From: Lachnoclostridium phytofermentans ISDg
GTDB taxonomy: Bacteria; Bacillota; Clostridia; Lachnospirales; Lachnospiraceae
Length of the DNA: 64,000 bases
NCBI RefSeq assembly: GCF_000018685.1
Contig: NC_010001.1
Location: 4,683,501-4,747,500 of the forward strand
Reading direction: 5' to 3'
In this document: in pieces, positions 27,544 through 36,103 of the stretch
Position numbering within the stretch: the first letter of the stretch is position 1
How the letters are laid out: each line of letters opens with the position of its first letter
Notes under the pieces: generated by a model
The model's input: only the letters and a program-made list of their open reading frames with translations
Told to the model about the DNA's origin: nothing
The model's database searches: none
Made by a program: the position numbers and the translations under genes

Positions 27544-28116
27544 TCATTTCTTTAAAAAGTTTTCCATTATCGTCTTTCCATTCGGTGTAAGTACGGATTC
27601 CGGATGAAATTGTACTCCGTAGATTGGATACTCTTTATGTTCAATTGCCATGATCTCACTATCCTGTGTCACCGCAGTCACTTTTAAGGCTTCCGGTATT
27701 GTTTCGCGAACCGCTGCTAAAGAATGATATCTTGCAGCAGAAAATGTTTCCTCAAGTCCTCTGAATAACTTACTTTCTGAATCCACCATTATCACACTCT
27801 GCTTCCCATGCATGATTGATTTTGCATAGGAGATTGTCGCACCAAACACCTCACAAATTGCTTGATGCCCTAGACATACTCCTAGGATTGGTATCTCTTT
27901 ATGAAATTTTCTAATTACTTCTTCACATATTCCTGCATCCTTTGGTTTTCCAGGTCCCGGCGATAAGATGATATGAGATGGTTTTCGTTGTTCGATTTGT
28001 TCTAAAGAGATCTCATCATTTCGTACCACCAGAAATTCTTCCGCCATTTCTATTGACCCAATTAGTTGTACAAGGTTATAGGTAAAACTATCGTAATTAT
28101 CGATGAAAAGTATCAT
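27544..28116 (-). CDS. trpG: Anthranilate synthase component II (glutamine amidotransferase)
   Basis: 190 residues, class I glutamine amidotransferase supplying ammonia to TrpE. The triad is visible: Cys81 in GVCLGHQ, and His171 and Glu173 in GVQFHPES. The oxyanion loop is LSPGPGKP. The ATG overlaps the trpE stop by 4 bp. In some Firmicutes this subunit is shared with aminodeoxychorismate synthase; position in the trp operon supports the tryptophan role. Confidence 0.95.
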   Translation of the reverse strand: MILFIDNYDSFTYNLVQLIGSIEMAEEFLVVRNDEISLEQIEQRKPSHIILSPGPGKPKDAGICEEVIRKFHKEIPILGVCLGHQAICEVFGATISYAKSIMHGKQSVIMVDSESKLFRGLEETFSAARYHSLAAVRETIPEALKVTAVTQDSEIMAIEHKEYPIYGVQFHPESVLTPNGKTIMENFLKK

Positions 28117-29579
28117 ACCCTATCTACCTCCCCTGCTCTAAGTAATGCATCAACAACTGCCGCTGCCTTATGATTTGTTTCTTCATACTCAAGTTCACTA
28201 TTACTATCCGCCACAATGCCAGCTCCAACCTGAACATATACGCTATCTTTCTTCTTAACCGCTGTTCGTATTGCAATACAAAAATCCAGATTCCCAGAAA
28301 GGTCAAAATACCCTATGGCACCTCCATAGATTCCTCTAGGACTTTCTTCTAACTCTTCTATGATTTCACAAGCACGTATCTTTGGTGCTCCAGTCAAAGT
28401 TCCAGCTGGAAAGGATGCAATTAGTGCATCACAGCCATCCTTATCTTCTCTTAACTTTCCACTAACCTTTGAAGTAATGTGCATAACCTTAGAGTATCGA
28501 TGCACCTTTAGATATTCTTCAACTACAACCGATTGATAAGCTGCCACTCTTCCCACATCATTTCTAGCCAAATCAACTAACATATTGTGCTCCGCGAGTT
28601 CTTTTTCATCTTCAAGTAGTTCTTTTTCCAATTTTTCGTCTTCTTCACCCGTGCTCCCCCTGGGCCTAGTCCCTGCAATTGGGAAGATAGTTACTTCTCT
28701 ATCGATGACTTTTACCAAGGTTTCTGGCGATGAACCAGCAATTTCAATATCACCAGAGTGAATAAAGTACATATATGGAGAAGGATTCGCCGTTCTTAAT
28801 ACTCGATATGCATTCATTAGGCTATTCTTATAAGTGGCCTCCAGCCTTCTTGAGATAACTCCTTGAAAGATATCACCTTCCCTAATGTAGTGCTTTGTTT
28901 TCTCTATGATAGCAAGGTACTCTTTCTTCGTTATATTACTCTTAAAAACAGGCGCTTCCTCCTTAAACTGAAAGGCCGGCGGTATCGTTTCAACTAACAA
29001 GGTTTCAAGGGCTTCGATACGAAGAACTGCCTCATCATACCCTTTTCTTCCTTCCTTGGTTGGATAATGATCAATCAGATACATCTTTTGTTTAACATGA
29101 TCAAATGCTATAACCTCTAGATAAAGCTGTAAGGAAAACTCCTCAAAATCACTCTCTCTAAGGTGTAATTTAGGTTCCATTCTTCCTATCATTTCATAGC
29201 CAAAGTACCCCACAAGCCCTCCGGAAAACGATGGAAGCTTCTCAAGTTTTGGTGCTCTATACTCCTTTAGGAGACTTCGAATCGCCTGCATGCTGTCTCC
29301 TGTTTGCTCTATGGCTTCTTCCTCTAAACCTTTTTTAAGAAAAACCTTGCCACCCTTGCCAAACAGCTTTAGTACTGGGGTAAATCCGAGAAAGGAATAG
29401 CGACCCCATCGCTCATTTCCCTCTGCACTTTCAAATAGATAATAGTTTTTAGCGTGTAACGATAGTTTCTGCATCACTAAGATTGGTGTGGTCTGATCTG
29501 AATAAATTTCTTTATATACCGGAACATAAGGGAATTTAAATGAAAGCTCTGCCAAATCTTCATACCTTGGTAATACCAT
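28113..29579 (-). CDS. trpE: Anthranilate synthase component I
   Basis: 488 residues. It converts chorismate to anthranilate with TrpG. The N-terminal domain has the tryptophan-binding region (FESAEGNERWGRYSFLG), which mediates feedback inhibition in this family. The C-terminal chorismate-binding domain shows PIAGTRPRG, DLARNDVGRVA, GTLTGAPKIRACEIIEELE and CIAIRTAV. It is the first gene of the seven-gene trpEGDCFBA operon. The leader between its start and the T-box contains a set of short palindromic repeats. Confidence 0.96.
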   Translation of the reverse strand: MVLPRYEDLAELSFKFPYVPVYKEIYSDQTTPILVMQKLSLHAKNYYLFESAEGNERWGRYSFLGFTPVLKLFGKGGKVFLKKGLEEEAIEQTGDSMQAIRSLLKEYRAPKLEKLPSFSGGLVGYFGYEMIGRMEPKLHLRESDFEEFSLQLYLEVIAFDHVKQKMYLIDHYPTKEGRKGYDEAVLRIEALETLLVETIPPAFQFKEEAPVFKSNITKKEYLAIIEKTKHYIREGDIFQGVISRRLEATYKNSLMNAYRVLRTANPSPYMYFIHSGDIEIAGSSPETLVKVIDREVTIFPIAGTRPRGSTGEEDEKLEKELLEDEKELAEHNMLVDLARNDVGRVAAYQSVVVEEYLKVHRYSKVMHITSKVSGKLREDKDGCDALIASFPAGTLTGAPKIRACEIIEELEESPRGIYGGAIGYFDLSGNLDFCIAIRTAVKKKDSVYVQVGAGIVADSNSELEYEETNHKAAAVVDALLRAGEVDRV

Positions 29580-29708
29580 TCCTGTTCTCCTCCTTTTTCA
29601 ATGATTACTCTATATTTTCATAAAAACAAAAAATCAGTAATCCATGGTAAAAAGAGAATTCTATCTTTGGAGCAAAGACACTTCATCTATGGGAATATAG
29701 TTCATCTA

Positions 29709-29763
29709 GGTAAATGAAATTCACTAAGGTGAATGAAATTCACTTGGTGAATGAAATTCACCA
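29709..29763. repeat. Three tandem palindromic units between T-box and trpE
   Basis: Three copies of an 18-19-bp unit (GGTRAATGAAATTCAC) begin at 29709, 29728 and 29746. Copies 2 and 3 contain the symmetric GTGAAT-GAA-ATTCAC, so each can be a dimer binding site or a small hairpin. The block lies downstream of the T-box terminator, within the trp leader transcript. Confidence 0.8.
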
Positions 29764-29836
29764 TTCGATCCCCACAAGATAAGTGTGTATCCCTGGAAGT
29801 TTTTTGATTTATAGGTAAGTCGAATAATTTTCTATA

Positions 29837-30146
29837 AATAAAAAAAGCTTCTGCCCCTAGACTAAGGGACAAAAGCTTAAAACTTCTGCGATACCACCCA
29901 ATTTGGTGCAATGCACCCACTCTCTTTGTATACCATCATATACACCCCACTGATAACGGACAGGGTCCCCGTTGGCGTCTACTCCCATATGGTTTCAAGC
30001 CACCCTCACAAGTCCATTCACTAAATTCTACGAGGATACCCTCTGTCTTACCGTATCACACCAACCACGGCTCTCTGTAAAGACTTCCTCTAGCTACTTC
30101 TCTTGCTCATCGGTTTTTACTATTTCTTGGATTTACTGATTTAATT
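29837..30146 (-). ncRNA. Tryptophan T-box leader
   Basis: On the reverse strand, stem I carries the specifier TGG at 30017-30015 in GAATGGAC, the classic context. The T-box core TGGGTGGTATCGCAGAAG lies at about 29901-29884. The terminator pairs AAGCTTTTGTCCC (29878-29866) with GGGCAGAAGCTT (29856-29845), followed by a T run. The leader controls the whole trpEGDCFBA operon through uncharged tRNA-Trp. Confidence 0.95.
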
Positions 30147-30152
30147 GGATAA

Positions 30153-30181
30153 AGTATATTCCTAAATAATACAATTGTCAA
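30153..30181 (-). promoter_or_regulatory. Sigma-A promoter of the trp operon
   Basis: On the reverse strand: TTGACA (30181-30176), 17-bp spacer, TATACT (30158-30153). It directly abuts an 18-bp palindrome, AAGTAAAATATTTTACTT (about 30180-30197), which sits between the fliS stop and the -35 box. Confidence 0.88.
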
Positions 30182-30199
30182 GTAAAATATTTTACTTAT

Positions 30200-30679
30200 T
30201 TAAGCCTTAAACCCACGATTAATATCACTTGGATTTAAACTTGATTCATTTAAAGTACCTTTGCCATAGGTTAATCCTGCATAAATCTGCTGTGTGTTTT
30301 GCATCATTGGTCCTGAGTTATCTTGTTTACTCACTTCTAAAAAACCAACTCTTAAGTCATTTATTAGATCAAGGATCTCTGGAAAGTCTTGATTACTTCG
30401 TGACATTTGGGCACAAACCAGCTTTTTATTTAAGTAAGAATATAGACTTAGTAAATCGTATGATAGTGGATAGCGATAATCTAAGGCACCCATGAGTTGA
30501 TTTATAACACGACTTGCATGTCTTAATTCTTTTTCGTATATTTTATAATCCTTCGCGTTAATTGCATCTGTCGCACATTCTAAGTCTGCCTCTAAAATGT
30601 CATAGAGAATAACAATTAGTTGGCTTTGGTTTGCTTGTGTGACTCTAACAGCGAACTCTCGTAATCGATCCTTATTCAT
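30200..30679 (-). CDS. fliS: Flagellar export chaperone FliS
   Basis: 159 residues from the ATG at 30679 (GGAG 5 nt upstream); a GTG two codons earlier is the alternative. The four-helix FliS fold is recognisable: QANQSQLIVILYDILEADLECA, then IYEKELRHASRVINQLMGALD, then LYSYLNKKLVCAQ, then a long helix to residue 125. The C-terminal tail (about 125-159) is Gly/Asn-rich. FliS binds the C-terminus of unsecreted flagellin and prevents early polymerisation. It follows the flagellin gene by about 50 bp and is presumably cotranscribed. Confidence 0.9.
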   Translation of the reverse strand: MNKDRLREFAVRVTQANQSQLIVILYDILEADLECATDAINAKDYKIYEKELRHASRVINQLMGALDYRYPLSYDLLSLYSYLNKKLVCAQMSRSNQDFPEILDLINDLRVGFLEVSKQDNSGPMMQNTQQIYAGLTYGKGTLNESSLNPSDINRGFKA

Positions 30680-30732
30680 TGCCACTCCAATCTTGGTTTC
30701 CCATTATTACCGCATATTGATTTTAGAAGCTA

Positions 30733-32241
30733 TTAACTTTGTAATAAGGATAGAATATTCTGTGGTCTCTGATTCGCTTGCGCTAACATAGCAGTGCCTG
30801 CTTGTACTAACACGTTTTTCTGAGTAAATAAGGACATTTCTTTTGCCATATCGGTATCTTCGATACGAGATAAAGCTTCCGTAATATTTTCAGCTCCAAC
30901 ATCCAAGTTTGCAATCGCATGCTCCAAACGATTTTGATATGCACCAAGCTTTGCACGAATATCAGTTACCATAGTAATCGCTTTACTTAGAATGGAAATT
31001 GCACTAGAAGCTCCCTCCTGAGTACAAACATTTACAATATTTGTTCCAAGAGTATAAGTATCTACACGAGGAATTCGTACTTCCATCGTTTGTCCTTCAT
31101 TGGCACCAATCTGAAGATCCATAGGTCCAGCTTGTAAAACTGTAATAGAAACATTATCAGAACCAGCACCATCTGTTATGCTTGCTCCATCATTATTTAC
31201 TGTTTGATCAGTAAATGCAGTTTTAGCTGCTCCAGGAGTAGCCTTAAATTTAATTTCAAAGCCGTCACCGTCTGTTACTGTGATAATGTTGCCACTGCAA
31301 GAAGCCGTAGCAGTAGAGGAAAAACCATTTCCTAACGTCGCTTTTGCATCTACACCAATAGCTTTCGCACCACCACTGCTAATACCTAATAAGCCGCTTA
31401 GTTTATCGTTATCACAATGCATCTCAATTGTCTGATTGGAACCATATTCCTTTGTCATAAATACAAGGGAACCATTATCAATCGGTCCACTCTCATAGCC
31501 AGCAAATCCATCATAGTCTGGATTTACGGATGTACCAACCTGAGCAAACACTTTAATATTCATTGTGTCACAGGCTCCACGAAGCTTTTCAAATACCTGC
31601 TCCATGGTATCACCAGCGTTAATTTTTATCTCTATACCATTAATATTAATAACGCCTGCCTGATCATCAGCAATTTGATCAGAAAGTCCACCTAATTGCA
31701 TTCCAGTCATAACTGCCTGTCTTGCATCCCCAGTTATAATAAAGTTATAATCTTTTGCATCTACATTATCGGATAGAGAAATCATTTCCACATCAGAGGT
31801 ATTGGAATAACTCTGGCAATCTAAATTTCCATTTAATAAAGGTTTTGTATTGAACTCAGTGTCTGTTGAAATACGGGTGATTTCGTTGTTTAACGCGTTA
31901 ATCTCTTTTTGAATTGCCAAGCGATCTTCTGCAGTGTTGGTACCGTTTGCAGCTTGCACTGAGAGTTCTCTCATACGCTGTAACATTGCATTAACCTCAT
32001 TTAATGCACCCTCTGCTGTCTGTATAACTGATACACCATCGGAAGCATTTCTTGAAGATTGCTCTAAACCTTCAATCTGTGTTTTCATTTTTCTTGAGAT
32101 AGCAAGTCCTGCCGCATCATCAGCTGCACGATTGATTCGGTAACCACTGCTTAATCTTTCTAAACTCTTATCTAATGCATTATTATTAATTTTTAATTGG
32201 TTATTACCGTGAAGTGCTGAAATATTATGATTTATTCTCAT
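30733..32241 (-). CDS. Flagellin
   Basis: 502 residues. The conserved D0/D1 N-terminal arm (MRINHNISALHGNNQLKINN ... RINRAADDAAGLAISRKM) and the C-terminal arm (TDMAKEMSLFTQKNVLVQAGTAMLAQANQ) flank a variable middle of about 250 residues that forms surface domains. It is longer than minimal clostridial flagellins (about 270-280). It is exported by the flagellar type III system and chaperoned by FliS. Only 20 bp separate it from the FliK-like gene upstream, so at least part of its transcription may come from that gene's promoter. I saw no clear sigma-28 promoter in that gap. Confidence 0.96.
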   Translation of the reverse strand: MRINHNISALHGNNQLKINNNALDKSLERLSSGYRINRAADDAAGLAISRKMKTQIEGLEQSSRNASDGVSVIQTAEGALNEVNAMLQRMRELSVQAANGTNTAEDRLAIQKEINALNNEITRISTDTEFNTKPLLNGNLDCQSYSNTSDVEMISLSDNVDAKDYNFIITGDARQAVMTGMQLGGLSDQIADDQAGVININGIEIKINAGDTMEQVFEKLRGACDTMNIKVFAQVGTSVNPDYDGFAGYESGPIDNGSLVFMTKEYGSNQTIEMHCDNDKLSGLLGISSGGAKAIGVDAKATLGNGFSSTATASCSGNIITVTDGDGFEIKFKATPGAAKTAFTDQTVNNDGASITDGAGSDNVSITVLQAGPMDLQIGANEGQTMEVRIPRVDTYTLGTNIVNVCTQEGASSAISILSKAITMVTDIRAKLGAYQNRLEHAIANLDVGAENITEALSRIEDTDMAKEMSLFTQKNVLVQAGTAMLAQANQRPQNILSLLQS

Positions 32242-32261
32242 CTCTTTGCCTACATCCTTTC

Positions 32262-35200
32262 TTATTCCTTCTCGTTCGAAACTTCTAGTTTCTGGAGACT
32301 CTGTATTATTGTCTTTGCTGCAAGATATAACTTTTCGGTATTATATTTGTTTTCTGTTGCTTCCGGTGTTAATGAATTGTCGTTAACCTTTTCCGTAGCA
32401 GATTCTAACTGTGCTTCCCTATAAAACTTCCCGCTCTTATAAAGATAACCCTGTGCGGTATTTGATCTTATTGCAATGTTTATCGATGAAATTGAAATAT
32501 CCTGATTTTTCAATGCTTCAAGCAACAATTCTTGATTCTCTTTCAAGTTTTCTAAAGCAGCTCTATCCTCCACTGTGATAAAGCATTTCGCATTTTCATC
32601 GCTTGCATATAGCTCTGCTTGAATCGTTCCAAACGTGTTAGATGGGTAAGATATGTACACCTTTCCCTCGTTCGTAGTCCCATGAATTACCGTTAGATTA
32701 ATATTGGTAATAGAATCCTTCGTTATTAATGGGATATTATAATGCTCTTTTTTATTTAGCCCTTGATTTAACCTAATCATAGATTTTAGCTGTTTTATCT
32801 CTAATACCTGATTTGCAGTAACCTCTGCTTCTAAAAGAACCTCATCGGAAGCTTCCGAAAAGGAATGGTAAAACTCCTCTAACGAAGACACCAATGTCTC
32901 TCTGTTATCGATGGAATCAATGATATCTTTATTTAACTCTTCTATGCTTTTCTTTTGAGAGTATTTAGATGCATTTTTATAAATACTATCATTCTGGTTT
33001 AAAAGTTCTTTTGTAGCAGCAATATTATGAATGCTATTTGACAAACCATAATCTTTTAGGAAGCGTAACTCCTCATTGCTGTTATTGGATATTTCTCGTA
33101 TTTGCTCTAATTGGTTACTCTCATGTATATTAGTTTTGTGAAGTAAATCCTCCTTGTTAAGGGATTCCTCCACAAGTTTCTCAGACTCTAGACTATTCTG
33201 TATCTTATTTTGAGAAACCTGTCCTTGAACTTTTGTTAGCTTTTCTGATAATTCCTCTAAGTTACTATCAAAGACGGATGTATCCGACGAAGACATTACT
33301 TCCTTTAATGCATCTGGAGTAATCTCTTTTTGAATTTCTCGAACCAACTTTTCGCCATAGAATGCAGCATCAATTTGCGCCGTTATCGAATTACTATACC
33401 CTGTTGCTTTTGTAAGACTTCTAAAATCGTCATCAATGCGTTCATCCATTGATCCATGCTTTAAGGTACGAACTGATGTTAATAAGTTTTTAAGGGTCAG
33501 TTCTCCTCCCGCCTTAACGACGGCACCAATTGCAGCACCATCAGACTTTTGTATCTGATGAAGTAGTCGATAGATTCCAATGTAGGATTCACGCTCTGGT
33601 GGGCTAATTTCTTCATTCGCCTCAAGCTCTACTAAAAACTTTGCAAATCCGTCGGTACTGTCTGTTCCATTGTCTTTTAAGTATTCCTTTAATGTGCTAG
33701 ATAGCTCATCTAGGTTCATGGTAAGCGGGTTAACCCCATCTTTTATTAAGGAGGCTGTGACAGATGGTTTTAATCCTTCTATTACTTCTGAAACTTTAGC
33801 ATCATAAGCCTTCATAGCTAAGACGTTGTCCTGTGTAATTTCTATGTTGTTATATCCTAGAATACGAACAGCTCTCTGATTCGCAGTTGTTGTATCAAGT
33901 TGAATCTCTTTTAAGAGTGAATCTACAGATGCAAATGCTTTTTTAATAGAATCCCCCATATCTGCGCGAGGTGAAGTCATTAACTGTTCATAGGATTCTT
34001 TCGCATTTTTTAACTGTTCACTCTCTCCAAAACTAGTATCGTACAGCCTGTTAAGCGACACCTGTTGCCTAATTGTAAAGGTGGAACTAAGAACAGTTGC
34101 AGACGACTGCTTTAATGTATCCACTGTCGATACGGTCTGCTTTAATAAATCTATTTGGGCGCTTGTATCAAAACCAACTTCTTTTCCGAGTTTTTCATAA
34201 TATTCCTCTTCCAGTTGCTTTAATCCCTCAACAACTTTTGCTATACTTTCTGTTTCCACAGAAATACCTTTCGCTGATAGCCGTAAGGAAGCTTCGACTG
34301 TTAACTTTAATCGTATCTCCTCTAGCTGCCTTTTCGCGGTGATGGCGGCTATATTGTTGGTATCTGCATCCACCTGTAAGTTGTTTGCTCCTTCTATATC
34401 ACTTTTTATCTCACCATTTTGTATCTGCATAAGAAACTTTAGGCTTAATTTATCAAGACTTTGATTGTTCGCTTTCTCATTCTTTAAGTAGGTTGTAGCC
34501 TTATCTATCGTTTCTTCTGAGATTTGATGGATATTCTCTATAAAATCCTTAAACTTATCCTCCTCCATAGATAGGAGTACACCTTGCCTTGGGTCTTTTC
34601 CAGCTTTTAATGCATTGACTGCTCCGGTAAGTGCCATGTTTTCTTGATCTTCTGGCTTAATCGAAGATAAACTCATTTTGTACCTTATATTTTCACTTGT
34701 GATTGGTAAATTTCGTTCAAACAACCACTTTGCTTCTTGTAAAGTCTCTTCCTTTACCGGAATATCTCCTTCTTTTAGAATTTGCTTAACTGCATCTTCT
34801 AACTCACGAAAAGCTTCCTCTTTATCAAGTTTTTGTGTAACATTTCCGCTATGTTCTGCTTTATAGATACTTTCAATGGTTGGCTTAAGGTTATTTTGTA
34901 TCAAGTAAGTCATCGTGTTTTCACTTAGACCATTCCCTGAAGGTGCTAACTTCGGTGAAGATGCAATCTTCATTGCATTTGCAATCTGCTCCACGTTCTC
35001 TGCTGTTACAGGTAAATCTGCATTTAATAAACGGTCTACAATCTGCTTTGCCATACTCGTATCAGGAATACATGCTCTTGCAACCTTTTCAGCCATCTCC
35101 CTGGTTTTTTTCATTATTTCTTTCTGAGCATTTAAAGAATCTTCTCTTAGTACCTTCTGTGATTTAATTCGTTCTAAGGCTCGTGCGAGACGCTCCTGAT

Positions 35201-35672
35201 TAAAGTCCTCGATGGTAAATCCTTCTTCTGATAATTCGTGATAATCATCCTCGGTCATACAAGTAGCAGTCTGCTTAAGATCCTGTTCCTCTTCTTTTAC
35301 CGAAGTTTCTCCATTCTGAAACGTCGAAACCGTTCCTTTTCCCGCATCAACCTGAGTAAACAATAGAGTTACCTCTTTTTTGTTCTCCTGTTTCTCTGCA
35401 CTTCCAATTTCCTTTAGAACAATACCATTCTTCGATACATCCATTATCTTAAATTTTCTAATTTCGCCTTCCTTGGCATCTGGGACTGTTTCTTTCGAGA
35501 ACTTGCATTCTCGTCCACTAAAGTTGATGGAAATCTGATCTGAAACATCTAAGACTGTGCCTTCTAGTATCTGGCCCACTTCATAAGCCGGATGATTTGT
35601 ACTCTCCTTAGAAATTGTTTCTACTTGATTTTTTTGTTGATTTCCAGTTGCATAAATCCCATTCATATTCAT
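32262..35672 (-). CDS. FliK-like flagellar hook-length control protein (putative)
   Basis: About 1136 residues from the ATG at 35672 (GGAG upstream; MNMNGIYATGNQQ). The longer frame to 35810 only translates a tandem repeat. Residues about 30-85 look like a small beta domain (GQILEGTVLDVSDQISINFSGRECKF). A very long helical, Glu/Lys/Leu-rich middle follows. Near the C-terminus, TIQAELYASDENAKCFITVEDRAALENLKENQELLLEALKNQDISISSINIAI follows the pattern of the FliK C-terminal domain (hook-length/substrate-switch). Proteins with this layout occur beside flagellin genes in Lachnospiraceae. The gene directly precedes flagellin. A molecular-ruler role is inference; the length is far above ordinary FliK (about 400-600). 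Confidence 0.65.
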   Translation of the reverse strand: MNMNGIYATGNQQKNQVETISKESTNHPAYEVGQILEGTVLDVSDQISINFSGRECKFSKETVPDAKEGEIRKFKIMDVSKNGIVLKEIGSAEKQENKKEVTLLFTQVDAGKGTVSTFQNGETSVKEEEQDLKQTATCMTEDDYHELSEEGFTIEDFNQERLARALERIKSQKVLREDSLNAQKEIMKKTREMAEKVARACIPDTSMAKQIVDRLLNADLPVTAENVEQIANAMKIASSPKLAPSGNGLSENTMTYLIQNNLKPTIESIYKAEHSGNVTQKLDKEEAFRELEDAVKQILKEGDIPVKEETLQEAKWLFERNLPITSENIRYKMSLSSIKPEDQENMALTGAVNALKAGKDPRQGVLLSMEEDKFKDFIENIHQISEETIDKATTYLKNEKANNQSLDKLSLKFLMQIQNGEIKSDIEGANNLQVDADTNNIAAITAKRQLEEIRLKLTVEASLRLSAKGISVETESIAKVVEGLKQLEEEYYEKLGKEVGFDTSAQIDLLKQTVSTVDTLKQSSATVLSSTFTIRQQVSLNRLYDTSFGESEQLKNAKESYEQLMTSPRADMGDSIKKAFASVDSLLKEIQLDTTTANQRAVRILGYNNIEITQDNVLAMKAYDAKVSEVIEGLKPSVTASLIKDGVNPLTMNLDELSSTLKEYLKDNGTDSTDGFAKFLVELEANEEISPPERESYIGIYRLLHQIQKSDGAAIGAVVKAGGELTLKNLLTSVRTLKHGSMDERIDDDFRSLTKATGYSNSITAQIDAAFYGEKLVREIQKEITPDALKEVMSSSDTSVFDSNLEELSEKLTKVQGQVSQNKIQNSLESEKLVEESLNKEDLLHKTNIHESNQLEQIREISNNSNEELRFLKDYGLSNSIHNIAATKELLNQNDSIYKNASKYSQKKSIEELNKDIIDSIDNRETLVSSLEEFYHSFSEASDEVLLEAEVTANQVLEIKQLKSMIRLNQGLNKKEHYNIPLITKDSITNINLTVIHGTTNEGKVYISYPSNTFGTIQAELYASDENAKCFITVEDRAALENLKENQELLLEALKNQDISISSINIAIRSNTAQGYLYKSGKFYREAQLESATEKVNDNSLTPEATENKYNTEKLYLAAKTIIQSLQKLEVSNEKE

Positions 35673-35724
35673 GATTATCTCCATGTTCGCATTTGCGAAC
35701 TCAAAATTAATAGTTGAGAGCGAT

Positions 35725-35809
35725 ATTCTTTCTTGAAAGTGGTTTTCTTTCTTGAAAGTGGTTTTCTTTCTTGAAAGTGATTTTCTTTCTTGAAAGTGAT
35801 TCTCTTTCA
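35725..35809. repeat. 19-bp tandem palindromic repeats before the FliK-like gene
   Basis: CTTTCTTGAAAGTG begins at 35728, 35747, 35766 and 35785, exactly 19 bp apart, with a truncated fifth copy at 35804. Each unit holds the palindrome CTTTC-TT-GAAAG. The block lies 50-140 bp upstream of the start codon. Confidence 0.9.
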
Positions 35810-36103
35810 ATCTGCACTCTCACTTCATTTCGTTTTTATAAATGATGCCTTCATTACTACCATGTATTTCGGATATTTTTATAAAAACTTAACTGGTTCG
35901 CTCAAAATTCCTAGAACTGGGTATGTAACCAAACTATTTTACATACATTAAACTATACGTTCTGCTTCGTACTAAGCCTTAGGAATAAGATAAAAGATTT
36001 TACCGTTTCATTACACTTATATAAACGGCAATGAATTGTAATAGATAATATAAAAAAGCTTCCACTAATCTTAAACTTAGTAATGAATCTGTAGGAGGGT
36101 TTT

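Noticed and set aside
29702..29920. 72-codon reverse-strand frame upstream of trpE
   Set aside because: It lies across the T-box terminator and the palindromic repeats and has no ribosome binding site.
35673..35810. N-terminal extension of the FliK-like protein with repeated KENHFQER-type peptide
   Set aside because: It only translates the 19-bp DNA tandem repeats; a proper ribosome binding site precedes the ATG at 35672.
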